Assembly: GCA_018813085.1 (NCBI GenBank)
Contig: JAHJCI010000110.1
Span: 1-12,793 of the forward strand
DNA: 12,793 nucleotides
Direction: 5' to 3'
Origin: Candidatus Omnitrophota bacterium
GTDB taxonomy: Bacteria > Omnitrophota > Gorgyraeia > Gygaellales > JAHJCI01
Below, one piece after another: positions 1 through 6,425 of the stretch. How positions within the stretch are numbered: the first letter of the stretch is position 1; each line of letters begins with the position of its first letter. The position numbers and the translations under genes are program-made. Below the pieces are notes generated by a model, which searched no databases, was not told where the DNA came from, and saw nothing but the letters and a program-made list of their open reading frames with translations.

Positions 1-48
1 ATTTGATATTCATATTTGATATTTGACTTTTGATATTTGGTATTTATA
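1..48. repeat. Degenerate 7-bp tandem repeat (ATTTGAT) upstream of trpF
   Basis: The first 48 bases divide into heptads: ATTTGAT (1-7), a 6-bp unit ATTCAT (8-13), ATTTGAT (14-20), ATTTGAC (21-27), TTTTGAT (28-34), ATTTGGT (35-41) and ATTTATA (42-48). The 9-mer TTTGATATT occurs exactly at 2-10, 15-23 and 29-37. The array runs directly into the trpF start codon at 50, and its left end may lie outside the window. No Shine-Dalgarno sequence is visible inside it. It could be a slippage-derived tandem repeat or simply an AT-rich leader; its function is unknown. Confidence 0.6.
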
Positions 49-49
49 T

Positions 50-667
50 ATGGTTAAAGTCAAGATCTGCGGAATAACCAACCTTGAAGACGCATTATAT
101 TCGCTAGAGCAGGGAGCTGATGCGCTCGGCTTCGTTTTTTATAAAAAAAGCCCGAGGTATATTAAGCCTGAGCAGGCAAAGGCGATAATTAAGAAATTAC
201 CGCGCGGCGTTAAAAAGGTAGGCGTATTTGTAAATGCAAAAGAAGCGTCCATAAAAAAGATAGCCGCAAGCCTTAGATTGGATATACTGCAATTTCACGG
301 GAATGAATCACGGGTATTTTGCCGTAAGTTTAGGCGTTTTAAGGTAATAAAGGCCTTCAGGCTGAAGGATAAGATAAGCCCTGTTGATATTACGGATTAT
401 GAGGTTTGGGCTTATTTATTTGATACTTACGCAAAAAATAAATTCGGCGGCACAGGCAAACAATTCAACTACTCTTGCCTTAGCGGCCTTGGCGCGCTCG
501 GAAAAACAATATTTTTAGCAGGGGGGCTTAATCAGCGCAATGTCAGCAAAGCCTTAAAGCTTTTTCCTGCTTCCTGGGTGGATGCTTCCAGTTCTCTTGA
601 GAAATACCCCGGAAAAAAGGATAAGGCCAAGCTTAAGAAATTTATTAAGAACGCGAAGGCACTGTGA
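50..667 (+). CDS. trpF: Phosphoribosylanthranilate isomerase (TrpF)
   Basis: This enzyme converts N-(5-phosphoribosyl)anthranilate to CdRP by an Amadori rearrangement in cytosolic tryptophan biosynthesis. The 205-residue product has the usual length of a single-domain (beta/alpha)8 TrpF. Visible family motifs are KICGIT at the N-terminus with the expected catalytic base Cys7, GADALGFVF (22-30), VGVFVN (57-62), LQFHGNE (80-86), LFDTY with the expected catalytic acid Asp125, and the C-terminal phosphate-binding segments FLAGGL and VDASSSLE...PGKKD. The family norm in the last segment is VDVSSGVE; here Ser replaces Gly. I chose ATG at 50 because it gives the canonical N-terminus; an in-frame TTG at 23 would add nine residues encoded by the AT-rich repeat. 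No good Shine-Dalgarno is visible. No trpB or trpA follows, so trpF is either the last gene of an upstream trp cluster or stands apart from it. Confidence 0.95.
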   Translation: MVKVKICGITNLEDALYSLEQGADALGFVFYKKSPRYIKPEQAKAIIKKLPRGVKKVGVFVNAKEASIKKIAASLRLDILQFHGNESRVFCRKFRRFKVIKAFRLKDKISPVDITDYEVWAYLFDTYAKNKFGGTGKQFNYSCLSGLGALGKTIFLAGGLNQRNVSKALKLFPASWVDASSSLEKYPGKKDKAKLKKFIKNAKAL

Positions 668-786
668 TTAGTAGGGATAGGTTGTTTTATTGATATATCC
701 AGCCTTTTTATTCTATAGAGGCGCTCCCCATTACCTGATTTATAGAAGTTGACTTAAAGCCAAAAGGGTAGTACAATATCCAAAGA

Positions 787-913
787 TAGCCCCGCCCTTT
801 CAACAAAGCAGAATAGGCGAATAGTTTACAAGGGCGGGGTTTACCGCATAGATACTTCGTGTTTTGCGGAATTCTGCCTAAAATCCCGTCCATCTTAAAA
901 GGGCGGGTCGCTA
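787..913. repeat. GC-rich inverted-repeat element with three CCCGCCCTTT arms (structured RNA or MITE-like)
   Basis: The 311-bp gene-free stretch between trpF and rpsO contains this compact element. The word CCCGCCCTTT lies at 791-800. Its exact reverse complement AAAGGGCGGG lies at 898-907, and the stem extends to TAGC (787-790) against GCTA (910-913) with a 2-nt bulge. A third copy at 830-839 (AAGGGCGGGG) is the exact reverse complement of 790-799, so the left arm can pair with either right-hand copy. A further hairpin pairs CCGCA (844-848) with TGCGG (865-869), with inner pairs around a TTC loop. CCCGTCC (885-891) can also pair with GGGCGGG (901-907) using one G-U pair. No T-run follows any stem, so it is not an ordinary terminator. 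Possible readings are a structured leader or small RNA with alternative folds, or a small non-autonomous palindromic element. I do not recognise a known family. Confidence 0.55.
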
Positions 914-922
914 AATTTAAAT

Positions 923-976
923 TATAATCTAAGTTTGTTGTATTTTAAGGAAAACTATATATTTTTTAAGGAGGAG
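923..976 (+). promoter_or_regulatory. Probable rpsO promoter -10 box and strong ribosome binding site
   Basis: A perfect TATAAT lies at 923-928, immediately downstream of the GC-rich inverted-repeat element. No good -35 hexamer is visible at 16-18 bp spacing, where the sequence is the GC-rich arm. A second combination, TTGTTG (935-940) with TATATT (958-963) at 17 bp, would start transcription almost on the ribosome binding site and is less likely. The Shine-Dalgarno AAGGAGGAG (968-976) is near-perfect and ends 2 nt before the rpsO ATG. Many bacteria autoregulate rpsO through S15 binding to its leader; I cannot identify such a fold here with confidence. Confidence 0.45.
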
Positions 977-978
977 AA

Positions 979-1248
979 ATGGCTTTAATTAAAAACAATA
1001 AAGAGGGTGTTATCAAAGAATTCAAAATTCATGCCAAGGATACGGGTTCGACAGAAGTGCAGATAGCGCTTTTAAGCGAACGCATCAATCTCTTAAGCCA
1101 GCATTTTAACCGGCATAAAAAGGATTTACATTCAAGGCATGGGCTCCTGTTGATGGTAGGCAAGCGCAGGAGTTTATTGGATTACCTGAAGAAAAAAGAC
1201 AGTAAAAAATATGAAGATGTTTTGAGTAAGTTAAACTTAAGAAAGTAG
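979..1248 (+). CDS. rpsO: 30S ribosomal protein S15
   Basis: S15 binds the central domain of 16S rRNA early in 30S assembly and contributes to a bridge with the 50S subunit. The 89-residue length is exactly typical. Characteristic segments are DTGSTEVQIALLSERI (the family usually has DTGSPEVQ), LSQHF..HKKDLHSRHGLL and the basic C-terminal helix VGKRRSLLDYLKKKD. ATG at 979 follows a near-consensus Shine-Dalgarno. The stop lies 7 nt before the pnp start, reproducing the widespread rpsO-pnp pairing but without room for the intergenic terminator and RNase III stem known from Escherichia coli. The two are therefore probably always co-transcribed and translationally linked here. Confidence 0.97.
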   Translation: MALIKNNKEGVIKEFKIHAKDTGSTEVQIALLSERINLLSQHFNRHKKDLHSRHGLLLMVGKRRSLLDYLKKKDSKKYEDVLSKLNLRK

Positions 1249-1255
1249 GATAAAT

Positions 1256-3337
1256 ATGGATATAGCAAAGATTAATTTCGGCGGCAAAGATTTAATAATT
1301 GAATCGGGGAAACTGGCTAAGCAGGCAAACGGTTCCGTGACGGTGCAGTACGGAGGGACGCTGGTTTTAGTGACGGCCTGTATGTCATCTGGAATCAGGG
1401 AAGGGTTGGATTTTTTTCCTTTAACCGTAGAATATCAGGAGAAGACTTATGCTGCCGGCCGCATTCCGGGAGGTTTTTTTAAGCGCGAAGGGCGCCCTTC
1501 AGAAAGCGAAATATTATGCGCCCGCTTGATTGACCGTCCGATAAGGCCGCTGTTTCCCAAAGGCATGCTTAATGATGTTCAGGTAATGGCAATCGTTCTT
1601 TCCAGCGACGGTGAAAACGATCCCGATGTTTTGGCGGTAATCGGCGCATCGACTGCATTATGCATTTCGGATATTCCTTTCTCCGGGTCCATAGCTGCCT
1701 GCCGCGTAGGGTACAAAGATAACGAATTGCTATTGAATCCTTCATATACGCAGTTAGAGAATTCCAGTCTGGATTTAGTAGTAGCGGCAAGTAAGGCCGG
1801 TATAGTTATGCTGGAAGCAAAAAGCAACCAGGTCAGCGAAGAAATATTCTTATCGGCTGTGGAATTCGGCTGGAAGAATCTACAGGATATTTTTAAACTT
1901 CAGGAAGGTTTTATTCAAAAGAATTCAAAACCCAAGAGGCAGGCCGATTATAAAAAGATTGACCCTGAGCTGCAGGCAAAGGTTGAAAAAATTTCAGAGA
2001 AGAAGCTCAAGGAAATTTTCACCCTTAACAGCAAGGAGGAAAGGGAGGATGCGGTAAGCCTCTTAAACAAAGAGCTCCAGAAGGAACTTGAACCTTTGGG
2101 ATTACTGCCTCAGGATATAAAAACGGCTCTGACAGAGGTTGAAAAACAAAGCCTGCGCAATTATATTTTAAAACAAAAAAAACGCCTTGATAACAGGAAG
2201 ATGAATCAGATTCGCCAGATTAGCTGCGAGGTGGCTGTGCTTCCGCGTACTCACGGTTCAGGATTATTTACCCGGGGGCAAACTCAAAGCTTATGCGTGA
2301 CTACATTAGGTACGGGCGAAGATGAGCAGTTGATTGAGGCTCTGGAAGGAGAGAAGTATAAGTCATTTATGCTTCATTACAGTTTTCCTCCTTTTAGCGT
2401 AGGCGAGACAAAGCCGGTGCGCGGTCCGGGAAGGCGCGAAATCGGGCATGGCGCCCTGGCTGAGAGGGCATTAGCCAGCGTTATGCCGTCTAAGGATGCT
2501 TTTCCCTATACGGTCAGGGTGGTTTCCGAGATCCTTGAATCTAACGGTTCTTCCAGTATGGCGACAGTTTGCGCTGCCTCCTTGTCATTAATGGATGCCG
2601 GTGTGCCGATACAAGAAGCAGTCGGCGGGATTGCCCTGGGATTAATCAAAGAGGGCGATCAGGCAGTTATTCTTACCGACATCGCCGGGCTTGAGGACCA
2701 TTTCGGCGATATGGATTTTAAGGTTGCCGGAACCAGGGACGGTATAACCGCCGCACAATTAGATATGAAAATCGAAGGTATTAGTATCGATTTATTAAAA
2801 CAGGCGCTAGCGCAAGCCAAAGAGGCAAGGTCGGAAGTTTTAGATAAGATTAACGCAGCAATCGATAAGCCGCGTTCAGAAATAGCCGAGTTTGCGCCGC
2901 ATGTCGAAATTGTTAAAATTGCTACCGACAAGATCGGGGATTTAATCGGCCCGGGCGGCAAGAACATTAAGAGAATTATCAGCGCTACGGGTGCTACAAT
3001 CGATATACAGGATGACGGCAGGGTAATCGTGGGCTCTAGCGACAGGGCTGCCTTGCAGAATGCCCTGGCAATGGTCAGGGAGAATACCGAGGACCTTGAA
3101 ATAGGCAAAATATATACAGGTAAGATTAAGCGCATTATGGCTTTTGGAGCATTTTGCCAGATTTGCCCGGGCAAAGAGGGGCTGATCCATGTATCTGAAT
3201 TAGCGGACCATTTCGTTAAAGAAGTAACGGATGAAGTAAAGATCGGAGATGAGGTTAGGGTTAAGGTAGTCGGCATCGATCAAATGGGGCGGATTAATCT
3301 TAGCCGGAAACAGGTAGAGCAAGATAGTAAAGAATAA
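1256..3337 (+). CDS. pnp: Polynucleotide phosphorylase (PNPase)
   Basis: This is the phosphate-dependent 3'-to-5' exoribonuclease (and reverse polymerase) of the RNA degradosome, a cytosolic ring-shaped trimer. The 693-residue protein has the full domain set. The first RNase PH-like domain contains EYQEKTYAAGRIPGGFFKRE and LIDRPIRPLFPKG. An all-alpha linker lies around residues 220-300. The second RNase PH domain contains TRGQTQSL, FSVGETKPVRGPGRREIGHG, ESNGSSSMATV and the acidic EDHFGDMDF segment near residue 480, which supplies catalytic aspartates in the family. A KH domain with the GPGG loop (about 556-615) and an S1 domain (about 616-688) ending in GRINLSRK follow. The ribosome binding site is weak (AGGAT) and overlaps the rpsO stop, suggesting translational coupling. 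The length is only slightly shorter than usual. All key motifs appear intact. Confidence 0.97.
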   Translation: MDIAKINFGGKDLIIESGKLAKQANGSVTVQYGGTLVLVTACMSSGIREGLDFFPLTVEYQEKTYAAGRIPGGFFKREGRPSESEILCARLIDRPIRPLFPKGMLNDVQVMAIVLSSDGENDPDVLAVIGASTALCISDIPFSGSIAACRVGYKDNELLLNPSYTQLENSSLDLVVAASKAGIVMLEAKSNQVSEEIFLSAVEFGWKNLQDIFKLQEGFIQKNSKPKRQADYKKIDPELQAKVEKISEKKLKEIFTLNSKEEREDAVSLLNKELQKELEPLGLLPQDIKTALTEVEKQSLRNYILKQKKRLDNRKMNQIRQISCEVAVLPRTHGSGLFTRGQTQSLCVTTLGTGEDEQLIEALEGEKYKSFMLHYSFPPFSVGETKPVRGPGRREIGHGALAERALASVMPSKDAFPYTVRVVSEILESNGSSSMATVCAASLSLMDAGVPIQEAVGGIALGLIKEGDQAVILTDIAGLEDHFGDMDFKVAGTRDGITAAQLDMKIEGISIDLLKQALAQAKEARSEVLDKINAAIDKPRSEIAEFAPHVEIVKIATDKIGDLIGPGGKNIKRIISATGATIDIQDDGRVIVGSSDRAALQNALAMVRENTEDLEIGKIYTGKIKRIMAFGAFCQICPGKEGLIHVSELADHFVKEVTDEVKIGDEVRVKVVGIDQMGRINLSRKQVEQDSKE

Positions 3338-3345
3338 AGTTGGCC

Positions 3346-5529
3346 ATGCACCAGAAATGGACTAATGAAATAAAAGCAACCATCCTTTTTGCTTTCGGAA
3401 TTATTATTCTGGCGAGCCTGGCATCATTCAGTTCCGATGACCTGGCTTTTTTCACTTCAAATCCCAATGTTCCTGCGCATAATCTTATCCGAGGCTTCGG
3501 AGCCCACCTTGCAGGATTTCTCTTATTCTTAATCGGCTGGAGCGGCTGGCTCCTGCCCTTATTTATTTTCTTTTGGTCAATACGTCTTTTTAAACAACAG
3601 GGCATAGACTTCAGGTTTGTGCGCGTCTTCGGTTTTATTATCCTGCTATTGGCAATCAGTTCCCTGCTTGCGGTTTTTGGTAACGGCGCTTCCTGGCAGC
3701 AGTTTTCCCAGGGAGGGTTATTGGGCTATGTTTCATCCAATCTGACAGTGACTTATTTCGGAAGGCTGGGAGCTTATATAATTTTTCTTACCCTGACTGT
3801 TTTATCCCTTGCGCTGGTTTTGGATATCCTGGTATCGACATTTTTTGTAAGGATTACCCAAAGAATCAAAGGCTTAATAGGCAAAACTTTATTAAAACCC
3901 GGGAAATTAACCCTTAGATTGAATAAGGCCCCGGCCCTGAAAGCGAATATCCAAAGGCCGCTATCAGCGGCTAAGCCCGCCGTTTTTAAACCGGATAGCA
4001 GGCCCAGAATTTCCGTAGTAAAGCCCGAGGCTGAACTATCTGTAGAGAAATCTAAAACAAAGCCGCTGGTACAGCCGGCAGGAACGCATCTATCAGCAGA
4101 AGCAAAAGATTATCAAATACCCTCATTGGACTTATTGGATTCCCCGCCTCCCCTGGAAGAGAGAAAGATCAAAGAGGACCTTGCTGGCTCAGCGCGTACA
4201 TTAGAAGAAACCCTGGCTGATTTCGGAATAAGCGTTAAGGTTACCAACGTCGAATGTGGGCCCGTAATTACGCGCTACGAATTAGAACCGGCCCCGGGCG
4301 TTAAAGTGAACCGGATTGTTTCTTTATCGGATGATATTGCCCTGGCAATGAAGGCGCAGTCTGTAAGGATAGTAGCTCCTATCCCCGGTAAGGGCAGGGT
4401 CGGCGTTGAGATTCCCAATATTCAAAGCAGCATGGTTTATCTTAAAGAGGTATTGAGCACGCCTGAATTTCAAAAATCGTCTTCAAAAATTACGCTGGCG
4501 CTGGGCAAGGATATTACCGGAAAACCGGTAATTGCTGACCTCACTCAAATGCCTCATATGCTGATAGCAGGCACTACCGGTTCGGGCAAAACCGTATGCG
4601 TTAATTCTTTGATTCTTTCCCTTCTCTTTCGCGCAACGCCTGATGAGGTTAAACTTTTGATGGTAGATCCCAAGATGGTTGAATTAGCTGCTTTTAATCA
4701 TTTACCTCACCTTTTATGCCCGGTAGTAACTGATGCAAAAAAAGCAGCTCTTGCTCTTAACTGGGTAGTAAATGAAATGGAAGAGCGTTATCAGCTCTTT
4801 GCCCGCGAAGCCAAAAGGAACATCGAAGCTTATAATGAAAGCAAAGAAAAGATACCTTATATTATAGTAATTATAGATGAGCTTGCGGATTTAATGGCTA
4901 TTTCGCAGAATGAGGTTGAAAGTGCGATTACCCGGCTGGCACAGCTTTCCCGGGCAGTAGGAATTCATCTTGTCCTGGTTACTCAGCGGCCATCGGTAGA
5001 CGTTATTACCGGCGTAATTAAAGCTAATTTTCCGGCACGCGTTTCCTTTCAGGTCGCATCTAAAGTAGATTCGCGTACCGTATTAGATAGCAACGGAGCC
5101 GATAAGCTCCTTGGCCGCGGCGATATGCTCTTTTTAAAACCCGGAGAATCAAAATTGATCCGTGCCCAGGGAAGCCTGGTTTCCGATAAGGAGATAGACC
5201 GGATTACCGACTTTATCAGGGAGCAGGGCTCACCGACCTACGACGAAGATATCTTAAAGGAACAACAAAGGTCGGCTTTAGCAAGCAGCCAGAAGGATGA
5301 GCTTTATGAGGAGGCAGTACGTTTAATTATTGAATCCGGACAGGCATCTGTTTCAATCTTACAGCGCCGGATGAGGCTGGGATATACGCGTGCGGCACGC
5401 ATTATTGATTCAATGGAGCAGGAAGGAATAATCGGCCAGTTCGAAGGCAGTAAAGCGCGCAGGATTCTGGTTGATAGAGAAGAGTGGCTAAAAGAGAATA
5501 CCTTAGGAAAAGCGGAGGCAGGAAATTGA
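3346..5529 (+). CDS. ftsK: DNA translocase FtsK/SpoIIIE
   Basis: This is a membrane-anchored hexameric DNA pump that clears the chromosome from the division septum and helps dimer resolution at dif. The N-terminus has about four hydrophobic segments (roughly residues 11-28, 53-81, 92-112 and 141-165). A Pro/Lys-rich linker (about 180-260) is followed by the alpha/beta motor with Walker A GTTGSGKT (409-416), Walker B IVIIDELADLM with D511/E512, and the conserved VTQRPSVDVITG stretch. A winged-helix gamma domain (about 648-715; RRMRLGYTRAARI) would read KOPS-type orienting sequences. At 727 residues it is a compact family member with a short linker. ATG at 3346 is preferred; TTG at 3340 adds two residues, and neither has a convincing Shine-Dalgarno. 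It begins 8 nt after the pnp stop, so it probably continues the rpsO-pnp transcript. Confidence 0.95.
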   Translation: MHQKWTNEIKATILFAFGIIILASLASFSSDDLAFFTSNPNVPAHNLIRGFGAHLAGFLLFLIGWSGWLLPLFIFFWSIRLFKQQGIDFRFVRVFGFIILLLAISSLLAVFGNGASWQQFSQGGLLGYVSSNLTVTYFGRLGAYIIFLTLTVLSLALVLDILVSTFFVRITQRIKGLIGKTLLKPGKLTLRLNKAPALKANIQRPLSAAKPAVFKPDSRPRISVVKPEAELSVEKSKTKPLVQPAGTHLSAEAKDYQIPSLDLLDSPPPLEERKIKEDLAGSARTLEETLADFGISVKVTNVECGPVITRYELEPAPGVKVNRIVSLSDDIALAMKAQSVRIVAPIPGKGRVGVEIPNIQSSMVYLKEVLSTPEFQKSSSKITLALGKDITGKPVIADLTQMPHMLIAGTTGSGKTVCVNSLILSLLFRATPDEVKLLMVDPKMVELAAFNHLPHLLCPVVTDAKKAALALNWVVNEMEERYQLFAREAKRNIEAYNESKEKIPYIIVIIDELADLMAISQNEVESAITRLAQLSRAVGIHLVLVTQRPSVDVITGVIKANFPARVSFQVASKVDSRTVLDSNGADKLLGRGDMLFLKPGESKLIRAQGSLVSDKEIDRITDFIREQGSPTYDEDILKEQQRSALASSQKDELYEEAVRLIIESGQASVSILQRRMRLGYTRAARIIDSMEQEGIIGQFEGSKARRILVDREEWLKENTLGKAEAGN

Positions 5530-6299
5530 AAAAGAAAACAAAAGAAAAAGAAGGAATGGAAGCCCGCGGCGAAAGATTAAAAAAATTACGCCAGGATAAA
5601 GGATTGAGCCTGAAAGAGATTCATCAAAAGACTAAAATCCATATGCGCATCCTGGAGGACTTGGAAAACGATGCGCTCGGCGATATGGCTATTGCTTATA
5701 TCAAGGGGATTTTAAAGATTTACTGCTCCTGTTTGGGGGCGGATTTTAATGATTTTCTTGATCAGTATGCCAAAAAAGAACAAAAAACCGCAAGCCCAAG
5801 CCCTAATATTGAGCCCTCCCCTACCTTAGCAAAGCCCCATCTAAACGTTTCGCTGGCTAAAAGAGGCGTCAGGATAAAACCGCTAATTTTCTTCATCTGT
5901 TTATTGTTACTGGCAGCGAGCGCTTTTAAATTCGGAAAGAATATATCCGCTTACAAGTCAATGCGCCTTAAGCAAGTAGTTCTGTCCACTCCCGTAGAAA
6001 TTAAAGCTCAGGTTATTCCTTCTGTCAAGCCGGCTTCAAGCAAATTAAAATTAGGCATCCGCGCCAAAGAAGATTGCTGGTTGGAAGTTAAGAGCGACGG
6101 CAAAACAATCTTCAGAAACGTTCTGAAAAAAGGAGCTTTTGAGCTTTGGGAAGCTAATAAAGAAATAGAATTCTCCTTGGGCAATGCCGCAGGAGTGGAT
6201 GTAGAGGTAAACGAGAAATTACTTCCGCCTTTAGGAAGGCGCGGCCAGGTAATCAAGAATATCAAACTGACAAAGGACGGGTTAGTAGTCCCGGAGTAA
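5526..6299 (+). CDS. RodZ-like membrane protein (Xre-type HTH, one membrane segment, DUF4115)
   Basis: The 257-residue product has the RodZ layout. A very basic start is followed by an N-terminal HTH_25-type helix-turn-helix (about residues 12-76; ERLKKLRQDKGLSLKEI, KIHMRILEDLEND). Next come a Pro/Ser linker, one hydrophobic segment (about 117-136; PLIFFICLLLLAASAF), a second linker, and a C-terminal DUF4115 beta domain from about residue 173 (CWLEVKSDGKTIF, GNAAGVDVEVN). RodZ links MreB filaments to the elongation machinery and so supports rod shape. Here the HTH would be cytoplasmic and DUF4115 outside the inner membrane. I chose TTG at 5526 because GGAGG (5514-5518) sits 7 nt upstream, and the start overlaps the ftsK stop as TTGA. 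ATG at 5556 would still keep the HTH. Similar ftsK-rodZ-like adjacency is known in Firmicutes and other phyla. The role in shape is inferred from the family. Confidence 0.85.
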   Translation: MKKKTKEKEGMEARGERLKKLRQDKGLSLKEIHQKTKIHMRILEDLENDALGDMAIAYIKGILKIYCSCLGADFNDFLDQYAKKEQKTASPSPNIEPSPTLAKPHLNVSLAKRGVRIKPLIFFICLLLLAASAFKFGKNISAYKSMRLKQVVLSTPVEIKAQVIPSVKPASSKLKLGIRAKEDCWLEVKSDGKTIFRNVLKKGAFELWEANKEIEFSLGNAAGVDVEVNEKLLPPLGRRGQVIKNIKLTKDGLVVPE

Positions 6300-6305
6300 T
6301 TCGGC

Positions 6306-6422
6306 AACGGTTAAGGTGAGGAAGCCAGTATCGGTTAAGGTTAGGGTAACGTAAATAAAAAATACGAAAGACGTAACCGAAAGACGAAACGGGCATCGTA
6401 GCCGTAACCGTTAGACGAAGGT
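6306..6422. repeat. Spacer built from repeated CGGTTAAGGT and CGTAACCG words
   Basis: The 126-bp gap between the rodZ-like gene and rimO is made largely of repeated words. CGGTTAAGGT occurs exactly at 6308-6317 and 6332-6341. CGAAAGACG occurs at 6365-6373 and 6378-6386. A 17-bp direct repeat with two mismatches starts with CGTAACCG at 6372 and again at 6403. Left and right halves are partly complementary: AACGGTTA (6306-6313) matches TAACCGTT (6405-6412), and TCGGTTA (6331-6337) matches TAACCGA (6374-6380). The last copy supplies the GAAGG used as the likely Shine-Dalgarno of rimO. No T-run follows, so a terminator is not supported. It may be an expanded simple repeat or a bipartite nested-stem RNA; its function is unknown. 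Confidence 0.6.
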
Positions 6423-6425
6423 TGT

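Noticed and set aside
790..839. Ten-bp perfect GC-rich stem after trpF as an intrinsic terminator
   Set aside because: It starts about 120 nt after the trpF stop, has a 30-nt loop and no T-run on either strand, and its left arm has an equally good alternative partner at 898-907.
2659..3276. Long 205-codon open frame on the minus strand inside pnp
   Set aside because: It lies wholly antisense to the conserved catalytic, KH and S1 domains of pnp and has a Ser/Ile/Leu-rich composition typical of a codon-bias shadow.
6306..6422. CRISPR-like repeat-spacer array before rimO
   Set aside because: Repeats are short (8-17 bp), imperfect, irregularly spaced and of several kinds; there are no unique equal-length spacers and no cas genes.
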